A DNA stretch of 64,000 bases. It comes from DAOTXS01 sp034435055 (GTDB taxonomy: Bacteria > Chloroflexota > Anaerolineae > UBA4142). The notes beneath the pieces were generated by a model. That model saw nothing but the letters and a program-made list of their open reading frames with translations. It was not told the DNA's origin and did not search any database. Below, one piece after another: positions 15,807 to 23,959 of the stretch; the first letter of the stretch is position 1; each line of letters starts with the position of its first letter. The stretch lies in assembly GCA_034435055.1 (NCBI GenBank), contig DAOTXS010000076.1, positions 1-64,000 on the forward strand. The letters are read 5' to 3'. The position numbers and the translations under genes are program-made.

Positions 15807-18392
15807 ATGCAATACGCTCAAGTGGTCGTCAACACGCCGGTCGTCATCCGCAAGCCGCTCGAAGAAGAGAATCAGCCCAACGAATCTTTGCGCGAGCGCG
15901 CGTTCACGTACTCGATCCCGGCACACCTCGCCGACAAAATTGCGCTGGGTCAATTGGTGTGGGTGCCCTTCGGTTCGCGTCGGCTTCAAGGTATTATCAT
16001 CGCGTTCAGCGAAACTTCGCCAGTCGAGCAAACCAAGGACATCGACGAAATTGCCGACGCGCGCCCACTTTTGTCGATTACACAACTTGAGCTCGCGCGC
16101 TGGATGGCGCGCACGTACCTTTGCTCACTTTACGATGCGCTAAGTTTGATGCTTCCCCCCGGCATTGAACAGCCGACCGAAATTTTGCTTTCGCTTGCGC
16201 CGGAATTTTCGCGTGACAACCTCACGCCAAAGCAACTTGCACTTGTCGATGTACTCGCGCGCGATGGTTCGGCGAAATTATCCCAACTGCCGCGCGATTT
16301 GCGTGCGGCGGTCGATCCGCTGGCGCAACGCGGCATCGTTATCAAGAAAACGGTGGTTGCGCCGGTGCGCGCGAAACCCAAGCGCGTCAATATGGTGCGA
16401 TTGCTGTCGGAAGAAAAAGTTGCGACACTCACTCCGCGATTGCAAGAAAAAGCGCGTCAGATTGTCGAATTTCTAAAATCGGAAAACAAACCAGTGTGGG
16501 TCGGCGCGATTTACGCGGCGCTTGAAAATAGTTCGCTGCAAGATTTGCGGAAACTCGAAGCCGCTGGGATCGTGGCGCTGGAAGAAAAAGAGATTTGGCG
16601 TGATTCGCTTGCTGGTCGCGTGTTTGATGTGGTCGAGCCGCCCAAGTTGACCACGGAACAAAAAGCGGCGTGGGATCAAATTGCCTTGTCATTGCGAGAA
16701 GCCGCGCAGGCGGCGACGAAGCAATCTCCAAGTTACTTGGAGATTGCTTCGCACAAGTCGCTCGCAATGACATTCCTTCTTCACGGCGTTACCGGCTCCG
16801 GCAAAACCGAAATCTATATGCGCGCGCTCGCGGAAATTATTGCGCAAGGCAAACAAGGCATCGTGCTCGTGCCGGAAATTTCGCTCACACCGCAAACGCT
16901 TCGACGCTTTGGCGCGCGCTTCAAGCGGATGGCGGTGATTCACTCGCGTCTCGGTATCGGCGAGCGGTACGATACGTGGCGACGTTGTCGCGCCGGCTTG
17001 ATCGATGTTGTGATCGGCGCGCGGTCGGCGTTGTTTGCGCCGGTGCCCCATCTGGGTTTGATCGTGATCGATGAAGAACACGATGCGTCGTACAAACAAG
17101 CGGAGACTCCGCACTATCATACGCGTGCTGTCGCGCTCGAACTTGCGCGGCGAGTTGGCGCGACGGTGATCCTGGGAAGTGCGACGCCGGCTTTGGAAAC
17201 GTACTATCGTGCGGCGCGCCGCGAATTCACATTGCTTGAATTACCCAAACGTGTGATGGGACACGCGCAAATCATTCAAAAATCCAAAATCCAAATTCCC
17301 AATTCCAAACTGGTTGTGCGTGAATTGGGAGCCGATTATCCGGACGCGCGATATTTGGATTTGCCGCCGGTCGAGATTGTCGATTTGCGTGCGGAGTTGA
17401 AAGCCGGCAATCGCTCGATGTTTTCGCGCGCTTTGCAGCGTGAGATGGCGCGCGTGCTTGCGGCGCGCGAGCAAGTTATTTTGTTTTTGAATCGGCGCGG
17501 GACGGCGACGTTTATTCTGTGCCGCGATTGTGGTTACGTGTTCAAATGTCGTCGTTGTGATAATCCGATGACTTTTCACGGAACCGGCGATCAACTTGTT
17601 TGCCATCATTGCAATCGCCGCGACCGCGTGCCGGCGAAATGTCCACAGTGCGGCGGCGCGCGCATTCGCTTTTTCGGCGTCGGCACGGAAAAGGTGGAAG
17701 CGGAAATTCAAACCCTCTTTCCCCAAGCGCGGACGTTGCGGTGGGACTGGGATGTTACGCAAGGCAAGCGCGGCAGCGCGCACGAGGCGATTCTGGAAAA
17801 ATTTGTGCAACGCCAAGCCGATATTTTGATCGGCACGCAAATGATCGCCAAAGGACTGGACTTGCCGTTTGTCACGCTTGTCGGTGTCGTCAGTGCGGAT
17901 ACGTCGCTCAACTTGCCGGATTTTCGCGCGGGTGAGCGGACGTTTCAATTGTTGACCCAGGTTGCCGGGCGCGCGGGTCGCAGTATTCTCGGCGGCAAGG
18001 TCATCGTGCAAACGTACAACCCGGATCATTACGCGATTGTCGCTGCGGCGCAACACGATTATCGCGCGTTCTATGATCGCGAAATCGCGTTCCGCCGCGA
18101 GCAAAATTATCCGCCATTTAGTCGATTGATTCGATTGCTGTATTCGCACGCGAACGAAAAGCAAGCGCAAAACGAAGCGATAAAAATGCAACACGCGCTT
18201 GCGACGCGCATCGCGCAATGCGGCTTGCCGGCCATCGATTTGATTGGGCCCGCGCCGGCATTTTTTCATCGCGTGCGCGGCGAATATCGTTATCAAATCA
18301 TCGTGCGCGGGGAAAATCCAAATGCGCTCGTACAAGACATCGCGTTGCCGCTCGGTTGGCGCGTCGATGTTGATCCAGAAAGTGTACTTTGA
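15807..18392 (+). CDS. priA: Primosomal replication restart helicase PriA
   Basis: 861 residues, longer than usual (~730-820) because of two in-frame repeat inserts. Restarts stalled replication forks by loading the primosome. N-terminal DNA-binding domain (Y-A-Q-V-V-V-N-T-P-V ... V-W-V-P-F-G-S-R), helicase with Walker A G-V-T-G-S-G-K-T-E-I-Y and D-E-E-H-D box, then eight zinc-binding cysteines (C-R-D-C-G-Y, C-R-R-C, C-H-H-C, C-P-Q-C-G-G), motifs V and VI (Q-V-A-G-R-A-G-R). Insert 1 (16688-16771, 28 codons) lies just before Walker A; insert 2 (17266-17312) precedes the L-P-P-V-E-I-V-D-L-R block. The start matches the family, but no clear Shine-Dalgarno box is seen. Confidence 0.93.
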   Translation: MQYAQVVVNTPVVIRKPLEEENQPNESLRERAFTYSIPAHLADKIALGQLVWVPFGSRRLQGIIIAFSETSPVEQTKDIDEIADARPLLSITQLELARWMARTYLCSLYDALSLMLPPGIEQPTEILLSLAPEFSRDNLTPKQLALVDVLARDGSAKLSQLPRDLRAAVDPLAQRGIVIKKTVVAPVRAKPKRVNMVRLLSEEKVATLTPRLQEKARQIVEFLKSENKPVWVGAIYAALENSSLQDLRKLEAAGIVALEEKEIWRDSLAGRVFDVVEPPKLTTEQKAAWDQIALSLREAAQAATKQSPSYLEIASHKSLAMTFLLHGVTGSGKTEIYMRALAEIIAQGKQGIVLVPEISLTPQTLRRFGARFKRMAVIHSRLGIGERYDTWRRCRAGLIDVVIGARSALFAPVPHLGLIVIDEEHDASYKQAETPHYHTRAVALELARRVGATVILGSATPALETYYRAARREFTLLELPKRVMGHAQIIQKSKIQIPNSKLVVRELGADYPDARYLDLPPVEIVDLRAELKAGNRSMFSRALQREMARVLAAREQVILFLNRRGTATFILCRDCGYVFKCRRCDNPMTFHGTGDQLVCHHCNRRDRVPAKCPQCGGARIRFFGVGTEKVEAEIQTLFPQARTLRWDWDVTQGKRGSAHEAILEKFVQRQADILIGTQMIAKGLDLPFVTLVGVVSADTSLNLPDFRAGERTFQLLTQVAGRAGRSILGGKVIVQTYNPDHYAIVAAAQHDYRAFYDREIAFRREQNYPPFSRLIRLLYSHANEKQAQNEAIKMQHALATRIAQCGLPAIDLIGPAPAFFHRVRGEYRYQIIVRGENPNALVQDIALPLGWRVDVDPESVL
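16688..16771 (+). repeat. 84-bp palindromic element inserted in frame in priA
   Basis: The ends GTCATTGCGAG (16688-16698) and CTCGCAATGAC (16761-16771) are perfect complements, and a second nested pair, GAAGCAATCTCCAAG and CTTGGAGATTGCTTC, meets around a 3-base loop. Length 84 is a multiple of three and no stop occurs in the priA frame. Elements with this wording are recalled as intergenic repeats in various bacteria. Confidence 0.85.
17266..17312 (+). repeat. AT-rich word-like repeat inside priA
   Basis: Variants of AAAATCCAAAATCCAAATTCCC within otherwise GC-rich coding sequence, translated as a short I/Q/K/S/N-rich loop. Same wording type as 6571-6632. Confidence 0.55.
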
Positions 18393-18407
18393 AAGCAAAG
18401 GAGAAAA

Positions 18408-19832
18408 ATGTTGCCTCTCGATACGCAAGATATGCTCGGGCTCATCAAGAACGGACTTACGCCGGCGGCGCATAAAAAACGCATCATCGTCGTCGGTGCT
18501 GGGATGGCGGGACTCACTGCTGCGTACGAATTGCAACGCGCCGGGCACGATGTCGTGGTGCTTGAGGCGCAGCAACGCGTGGGCGGGCGTGTATACACCG
18601 TGCGCGATCCGTTCACGCACGGATTGTACGGCGAGTTCGGCGCGATGCGAATTCCACGCACGCACACTTTGACGATGGCATACATCGACAAGTTCAAAAT
18701 CAAAACCGCACCGTTCACGATGGGCAATTCCAAAGCGTACTATTTTCTCAACGGGCGCAAATTCCGGAAGGCCGAAGCCGACGCGAATCCGGACGCGCTG
18801 GGTTTTGAAACTGCGCCGCACGAAAAGGGCAAGACCGTCGATCAGTTGTGGGCGGCGACGTTGATGCCGATTGTCAAAAAGTTGGAGCAAGAGGGACAAT
18901 CGGCGTGGCAGGAAATTGTTCAGCAAAACGATCAGTACTCGGTGCGCGAATTTTTGGAAGCGCACAACTGGTCGGAAGGCGCGATTGAAATGTTCGGCTT
19001 GCTGATGGATTACGAAGCGCTGATGAACTCATCGTTCCTTGAACTGTTGCGCGAAGAAGTGGGAAACTTTTACACGAATATGATCGAGATCGAAGGCGGG
19101 AGCGACAACTTGCCAAACGCGTTTCTGCCGGAATTGAAACACCGCATTCGGTTCGGCGCGAAAATGATTGCCATCGATCAAGCGCCCGATCTCGTCACGA
19201 TTCATTATCGCACCGCGACCGGGCGGCGGTCGGTCACCGGCGATTACGCGATCATCACCGTGCCATTCCCGGTTTTGCGCCACGTTGAAGTGTTGAAACC
19301 GTTCTCGCACGGCAAGCAACGTGCGATTCGTCAATTGCATTACGATGCGTCGGCGAAAATTTTGTTTCAATGCCGGCGGCGCTTCTGGGAAGAAGACGAA
19401 GGGATTTACGGCGGCGGTACGATCACCGATTTGCCGATTCGGATTGTCTACTATCCCGATCACGGACGCGAAACCGGGCGCGGCGTGATGCTCGCAAGTT
19501 ACACGTGGTCGGAAGACGCGCAACGATGGGGTTCGCTTTCGCCGCGCGACCGGCTTGAGCAGGCGTTGGAAAATATGGCGCAGATTCATCCGCAAATCGT
19601 CGATGAATTTGAAGTGGGCGCATCGTGGATGTGGCACGACGATGAATTTGCCGGCGGCGCGTTTGCCTTGTTCGACCCCGGGCAACAATCGTTGTTGTAC
19701 AACGACATCATCAAATCGGAAGGGCGCCTCCACTTTGCCGGCGAACATGCCTCGCTTGCGCATGCGTGGCTTCAAGGTGCGATTGAATCCGGCTTGCGCG
19801 CGGCAGTTGAGATCCATCGGCAGATGCCGTGA
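18408..19832 (+). CDS. Flavin-containing amine oxidase
   Basis: 474 residues. FAD-dependent oxidation of primary or secondary amines or amino acids with release of H2O2. N-terminal Rossmann signature R-I-I-V-V-G-A-G-M-A-G-L-T-A-A-Y-E-L with E-A-Q-Q-R-V-G-G-R (residues ~25-60) and the C-terminal FAD motif L-H-F-A-G-E-H-A-S ... A-W-L-Q-G-A-I-E-S-G mark the monoamine oxidase/L-amino-acid oxidase superfamily. No signal peptide is seen, so cytoplasmic. A strong box (AAGGAG) stands before the ATG, 15 bases after priA. Substrate cannot be told; the nearby tyrosine phenol-lyase suggests aromatic amino acids or amines as one possibility. Confidence 0.88.
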   Translation: MLPLDTQDMLGLIKNGLTPAAHKKRIIVVGAGMAGLTAAYELQRAGHDVVVLEAQQRVGGRVYTVRDPFTHGLYGEFGAMRIPRTHTLTMAYIDKFKIKTAPFTMGNSKAYYFLNGRKFRKAEADANPDALGFETAPHEKGKTVDQLWAATLMPIVKKLEQEGQSAWQEIVQQNDQYSVREFLEAHNWSEGAIEMFGLLMDYEALMNSSFLELLREEVGNFYTNMIEIEGGSDNLPNAFLPELKHRIRFGAKMIAIDQAPDLVTIHYRTATGRRSVTGDYAIITVPFPVLRHVEVLKPFSHGKQRAIRQLHYDASAKILFQCRRRFWEEDEGIYGGGTITDLPIRIVYYPDHGRETGRGVMLASYTWSEDAQRWGSLSPRDRLEQALENMAQIHPQIVDEFEVGASWMWHDDEFAGGAFALFDPGQQSLLYNDIIKSEGRLHFAGEHASLAHAWLQGAIESGLRAAVEIHRQMP

Positions 19833-19836
19833 TGCG

Positions 19837-19893
19837 ACAAATGACCAAAGACGCACGACGAAAAATCGGTTGTTCATCTTTGGTCTTTTGGGC
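19837..19893. repeat. GACCAAAGACG-type repeat, possibly acting as terminator
   Basis: GACCAAAG near the left and CTTTGGTC near the right are complementary and the right arm is followed by TTTT. The wording resembles the repeat embedded at 41617-41665. Confidence 0.5.
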
Positions 19894-19914
19894 AAATCGC
19901 GGTAGAATGGAAGT

Positions 19915-20217
19915 ATGAAACGTCAAAGAGCATCAGCCACCAGCGAGAAGAAAAAACTGAACAAGCAATTGGTGCGGCAGACGTTACGCGGATACCGGTG
20001 GATGAACGAGATCACCGCCGCCGAAGAACGCGAGTGGGCAAAGCGATTGACCGCGCAAGAAGCGTGGCGAACATTCGAGAAATTGTATCTAACCTGGAAA
20101 CAGACCGGCTCGCGCGCGGGCGGAGACTGGGAAGCGCTTGATCGTTTGCGGATGGCTGAATTGATTCAGACGCAGAAAATTTTCGTGCGTCTTGCACAAG
20201 CCGGAAAGCGACGATGA
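19915..20217 (+). CDS. Small basic protein paired with a nucleotidyltransferase (putative antitoxin-like partner)
   Basis: 100 residues, lysine/arginine rich at the N-terminus, predicted mostly helical with a central acidic/aromatic segment (E-A-W-R-T-F-E-K-L-Y-L-T-W). No family recognised. Its stop overlaps the start of the following nucleotidyltransferase (ATGA), so the two are translationally coupled, an arrangement common for toxin-antitoxin pairs. Promoter-like TAGAAT lies ~15 bases before the start. Confidence 0.6.
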   Translation: MKRQRASATSEKKKLNKQLVRQTLRGYRWMNEITAAEEREWAKRLTAQEAWRTFEKLYLTWKQTGSRAGGDWEALDRLRMAELIQTQKIFVRLAQAGKRR

Positions 20218-20834
20218 ACGATTTGTTCGACGCCGCTTGGGAAATTCATCAATTCCTGAGCCAACACAAAATTGCGTACGCCATCATCGGCGGATTTGCA
20301 GTGCAACAGTGGGGAGTTCCACGCCTCACTGTCGATGTAGATTTGACGGTATTCACGCCGATAGAACAGGGAACCGATGAATTAGTTCGGCTCATCCATA
20401 CACAATTTCCGCGCCGCGTTTCTGACCCCTATGAGCTTGCACGTCGAGCGCGGTTGATTGTGACTCGGGCATCCAACGGACGCGGCATCGATATTTCTTT
20501 TGCGATTCCGGGTTATTGGGATGAAATGCTGGAACGTACAACTGACTTTGAACTCGAACGTGGCAAAGTAGTCAGAATCTGTTCGGCTGAAGATCTTGTC
20601 ATCCACAAATGTATTGCCGGGCGTCCGCAAGATTTGAGAGACATTATCGGGGTGGTTGCTCGCCAGGGAAAAACCCTAGACGCTGAATACATTCGCAAAT
20701 GGTTGAAGATATTTGTCCAAACACTTGCTGAACCGAAAATATTGGAACGATTTGAGGATGCCTGCAAGGAAGCGCGTACTGCCGGGCAAAAAAAGATACT
20801 TGGGAAAGCCAAGCCTTTCAAACGGCGCAAATAA
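20214..20834 (+). CDS. Nucleotidyltransferase-fold protein (AbiEii-like)
   Basis: 206 residues. N-terminal pattern Y-A-I-I-G-G-F-A-V-Q-Q-W-G-x-x-R-L-T-V-D-V-D-L-T-V (residues ~20-45) is the GG...DxD signature of the Pol-beta-type nucleotidyltransferase fold shared by AbiEii toxins and MNT proteins, and the A-E-D-L-V-I-H-K segment (~120) is typical of the AbiEii-like branch. It could transfer a nucleotide to RNA or protein. Overlaps the 100-residue partner gene by four bases. Called toxin-like by context only. Confidence 0.72.
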   Translation: MNDLFDAAWEIHQFLSQHKIAYAIIGGFAVQQWGVPRLTVDVDLTVFTPIEQGTDELVRLIHTQFPRRVSDPYELARRARLIVTRASNGRGIDISFAIPGYWDEMLERTTDFELERGKVVRICSAEDLVIHKCIAGRPQDLRDIIGVVARQGKTLDAEYIRKWLKIFVQTLAEPKILERFEDACKEARTAGQKKILGKAKPFKRRK

Positions 20835-20853
20835 TCTCAATGAGGAGACAAAA

Positions 20854-22230
20854 ATGAAACCACGCACGATGGCGGAACCTTACAAAATCAAAATGGTCGA
20901 GCCAATCAAAATGACCACACGCGAATATCGCGCGCAGAAAATCCGCGAAGCCGGCTATAACACGTTCTTGCTCAAAAGCGAAGACGTGTACATCGACTTG
21001 CTCACCGATTCCGGCACGAGCGCGATGAGCGATTGGCAATGGTCGGGGATGCTGTTGGGCGACGAAGCGTACGCCGGCGCGCGCAACTTTTACAATCTCG
21101 AAAAAGCGGTGCAAGAGATTTACGGATTCAAATATCTTGTGCCGACGCATCAAGGTCGCGCGGCGGAACACATCACGTCGCAACTCCGCATCAAGCCGGG
21201 ACAGTACGTGCCGATGAATATGTATTTCACGACGACGCGCGAGCACGCCGAACGCGCCGGCGGCGTCTTTTACGATTGCATCATCGACGAGGCGCACGAT
21301 GCAGCGAATCCGCATCCGTTCAAAGGCAACGTCGATCTCAACAAACTGCAAAAACTCGTGGACGATAAAGGCGCAGAAGCGATTGCGTACCTTTCGATTG
21401 CGCCGTGCGTGAACATGGCGGGGGGGCAACCCTTTTCGATGGCGAATTTGCGCCAAGTGTCGGCGTGGGCGAAGAAGTACAACTTGCCGATTATCTTCGA
21501 CGCGACACGCGCCATCGAAAATTGTTATTTCATCCAACAACGCGAAGCCGGGTACGCGAACAAACCGGTGCGCGAAATCTTGCGCGAGATGATGTCGTTC
21601 GGCGAAGGGATGACGATGTCGTCGAAGAAAGATAACCTTGTCAACATCGGCGGCTTTTTGGCGACGAACAACGAATGGTTTTTCACTAAAGCGAAAGAGA
21701 TGGTCGTCGTGTTCGAGGGCTTGCACACGTACGGCGGTTTGGCGGGGCGCGATATGGAAGCGATTGCGCGCGGCATTTACGAAATGATCGATGATGCATA
21801 CATCGCGAGCCGCATTCGTCAGGTCGAATATCTCGGCAATCGCATCAAGGATGCCGGGATTCCGATTGTTCTGCCAATTGGCGGGCACGCGGTTTTCCTC
21901 GATGCAAAAAGATTCCTGCCACACATTCCGCAGGAACAATTTCCGGCGCAAGCATTGGCGGCGGCATTGTACGTCGATAGCGGCGTGCGCGGGATGGAAC
22001 GTGGGATCGTCAGCGCCGGGCGCGACCACAAAACCGGCGGGCATCACAAACCGAAATTGGAACTTGTACGGTTGACGATTCCGCGCCGCGTGTACACGAA
22101 TTTGCATATGGATGTCGTCGCGGAAAGTTGCATGGCGTTGTACGAAGAGCGAAACAAGATCAAGGGATTGCAAATGACGTACGAGCCAGAGAGTCTGCGG
22201 TTCTTCCAGGCGCGGTTCGAGGAAATGTAA
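20854..22230 (+). CDS. tpl: Tyrosine phenol-lyase (beta-tyrosinase), tryptophanase family
   Basis: 458 residues, close to the 456 of the Citrobacter enzyme as recalled. PLP enzyme that splits L-tyrosine to phenol, pyruvate and ammonia. The ATG at 20854 follows TGAGGAG by 7 bases and matches the family N-terminus; the longer frame overlaps the upstream gene. The PLP lysine lies in S-S-K-K-D-N-L-V-N-I-G-G, the phenol-lyase form rather than the tryptophanase form, and G-V-R-G-M-E-R-G-I keeps the arginine equivalent to Arg381 (Ile in tryptophanase). The C-terminus L-R-F-F-Q-A-R-F also fits phenol-lyase. Tryptophanase is the alternative. Confidence 0.88.
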   Translation: MKPRTMAEPYKIKMVEPIKMTTREYRAQKIREAGYNTFLLKSEDVYIDLLTDSGTSAMSDWQWSGMLLGDEAYAGARNFYNLEKAVQEIYGFKYLVPTHQGRAAEHITSQLRIKPGQYVPMNMYFTTTREHAERAGGVFYDCIIDEAHDAANPHPFKGNVDLNKLQKLVDDKGAEAIAYLSIAPCVNMAGGQPFSMANLRQVSAWAKKYNLPIIFDATRAIENCYFIQQREAGYANKPVREILREMMSFGEGMTMSSKKDNLVNIGGFLATNNEWFFTKAKEMVVVFEGLHTYGGLAGRDMEAIARGIYEMIDDAYIASRIRQVEYLGNRIKDAGIPIVLPIGGHAVFLDAKRFLPHIPQEQFPAQALAAALYVDSGVRGMERGIVSAGRDHKTGGHHKPKLELVRLTIPRRVYTNLHMDVVAESCMALYEERNKIKGLQMTYEPESLRFFQARFEEM

Positions 22231-22233
22231 ATC

Positions 22234-22294
22234 ATCCGCGAATTACACGAATCGACGCGAATATATTTCGTGAAGATTCGTGTAATTCGCGGAT
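22234..22294. repeat. Long inverted repeat after tpl
   Basis: Two 20-base arms, ATCCGCGAATTACACGAATC (22234-22253) and its exact complement (22275-22294), enclose 21 bases. It sits immediately after the tpl stop and could act as transcript end or as a mobile palindrome; a relative with diverged wording lies at 34931-34988. Confidence 0.8.
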
Positions 22295-22310
22295 TAAATT
22301 GAGGTTTGAT

Positions 22311-23621
22311 TTGCGCCGCATAATTCTCGCATCGATCATTTTGATTTACCTCGGGCTCGGTTGGCTCTACGCCGTCTTCACCCCCAAATGGCAGACGCCG
22401 GACGAGCCGGCGCATTTCAATTACATCCGCCACCTTGCCGAAACCAGCACGTTGCCGGTCCTGCAACCCGGCGATTTCAATGCCGATTATCTTGAGCAAA
22501 TCAAAGCGGCAAAATTTCCACCGTCGATGTCGATTGATGCGATTCGTTACGAGTCGTACCAACCGCCGCTGTACTATCTCGCCGCGACGCCGGTGTACTT
22601 GATTGCGCGCGGATTCGGCGTCGACGCGACGGTGATTATATTGCGATTGGTTTCCGTCGCGTTCGGCGCGATTGTTTTGCTCGTCGCATTCAACATCGTG
22701 CGCGAAATTTTTTCCGATGACGATTTACTTGCGCTCGCGACGATTGGCTTGATGGCAACCGTGCCGCAACATCTTGCGGTGAGTGCGTCGATCAGCAACG
22801 ATCTGGCGGCGGAGTTGGTGCTGATTTTGATTTTGTGGCTGGCGGTCAAGCGCGTCAAAAATACACTGGGTGATGCTCAATTCACAATCTTGGGTGGTGT
22901 GCTTTTCGGCGCGGCGTTGCTGACCAAGACGACGACGTACGTGCCGGGTGCCGCGTTGTTAGCGGTTGCTGAAATCGCACATAGCGGTCGTTGGTCAGCG
23001 GCCGTCGGTCAGCTCTTGAAATTGTTTGCGCTCGCGCTTCTCATTGCCGCACCAATGTTCATTCGCGGCGCACTCACGTACAGTATCACCGATCCGCTTG
23101 GCATCGCGCGGCATGATGCGATTGTTGTTGGGCAACTGACGACGGCGCAAGTCATCGACCAATCTGGGTTGAAGAGTGTCGTGTTCAAATTTGGCGCGGT
23201 GACGTTCAAATCGTTCTGGGCGCAGTTCGGTTGGATGGGCGTGCTGGTCAATGATCGCATCTACGTCGCGCTGGCGATGTTGGGCGCGATTGCCCTGCTC
23301 GGTTTTATGTTTTACGTTTTTCGCATTCTTCGCCATCGCGAAATATGGACGATGGTTCAACGCTGGTGTGTCGGTTTGCTCCTCGTGTTGCTTGTCGTTG
23401 CCACCGTTGATTACATCGGCTACAATTTCAAATTCTTTCAGCCACAGGGACGGTATCTCTTCCCCGCGCTGATTTCAATTGCAGTCTTTTTCGTCGTCGG
23501 TTTGCGGGAATTGATCGCGCGCGAATATCAACGCAGCGTCTTTGCACTGTTGTACGTCGGGTTGGTCGCGCTCGATCTTGTGTGTTTATTCTGGTTCATT
23601 GTTCCACAATTACGCAATTAA
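22311..23621 (+). CDS. Polytopic membrane protein, DUF2142/GT-C glycosyltransferase-like
   Basis: About 436 residues from the TTG at 22311, chosen because TTGAGG lies 6 bases before it and the frame upstream runs through the inverted repeat. One N-terminal helix is followed by a large loop with T-P-D-E-P-A-H-F-N-Y-I and S-Y-Q-P-P-L-Y-Y-L, features of GT-C/DUF2142 membrane glycosyltransferases where the Asp-Glu sits at the active site, and then about nine further helices. Likely moves a sugar from a lipid carrier on the outer face of the membrane. Acceptor unknown. Confidence 0.65.
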   Translation: MRRIILASIILIYLGLGWLYAVFTPKWQTPDEPAHFNYIRHLAETSTLPVLQPGDFNADYLEQIKAAKFPPSMSIDAIRYESYQPPLYYLAATPVYLIARGFGVDATVIILRLVSVAFGAIVLLVAFNIVREIFSDDDLLALATIGLMATVPQHLAVSASISNDLAAELVLILILWLAVKRVKNTLGDAQFTILGGVLFGAALLTKTTTYVPGAALLAVAEIAHSGRWSAAVGQLLKLFALALLIAAPMFIRGALTYSITDPLGIARHDAIVVGQLTTAQVIDQSGLKSVVFKFGAVTFKSFWAQFGWMGVLVNDRIYVALAMLGAIALLGFMFYVFRILRHREIWTMVQRWCVGLLLVLLVVATVDYIGYNFKFFQPQGRYLFPALISIAVFFVVGLRELIAREYQRSVFALLYVGLVALDLVCLFWFIVPQLRN

Positions 23622-23635
23622 CTTGGAGTTTGACG

Positions 23636-23959
23636 ATGGGCTTTTTTGACAACCTCAAATCTATGTTTTTGCCACCTGCCGATCCCAACGCGATGTGGCT
23701 TTACGTGAAATGCAAACGTTGTGGCACGCCACTGGCGGTTCGGGTGGATTTGCGTAATGAACTCAGCGCCGATTACGAAAGCGGCGGTTATGTGCTTTAC
23801 AAAGAAATGATGGATAGCGAGTGCTTTACCCTGATGCGCGCCGAAATTCGATTCGATGCTAAACGCAACATCGTCGAGCAGAAGATTGACAAGGGCGAGT
23901 TCATCACCAAAGAAATGTACGATATCATCCAAGGCGAGAAACAAGCAAAGCATGACTGA
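23636..23959 (+). CDS. Conserved hypothetical small protein with CxxC
   Basis: 107 residues from the ATG at 23636 (TTGGAG box upstream). Contains V-K-C-K-R-C-G-T-P-L near residue 22 and a single C-F-T-L downstream; only two paired cysteines are seen, so a zinc site is uncertain. Mixed alpha/beta, soluble, acidic C-terminus. Its last codons overlap the start of manA by eight bases. Function unknown. Confidence 0.65.
   Translation: MGFFDNLKSMFLPPADPNAMWLYVKCKRCGTPLAVRVDLRNELSADYESGGYVLYKEMMDSECFTLMRAEIRFDAKRNIVEQKIDKGEFITKEMYDIIQGEKQAKHD

Noticed and set aside
17241..18965. 574-codon minus-strand frame across priA and the amine oxidase
   Set aside because: Lies opposite two clearly coding genes, has no ribosome site or motif, and its composition is that of an antisense shadow.
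20818..22173. 451-codon minus-strand frame opposite tpl
   Set aside because: The tpl gene is well supported by family residues; the antisense frame shows no domain.
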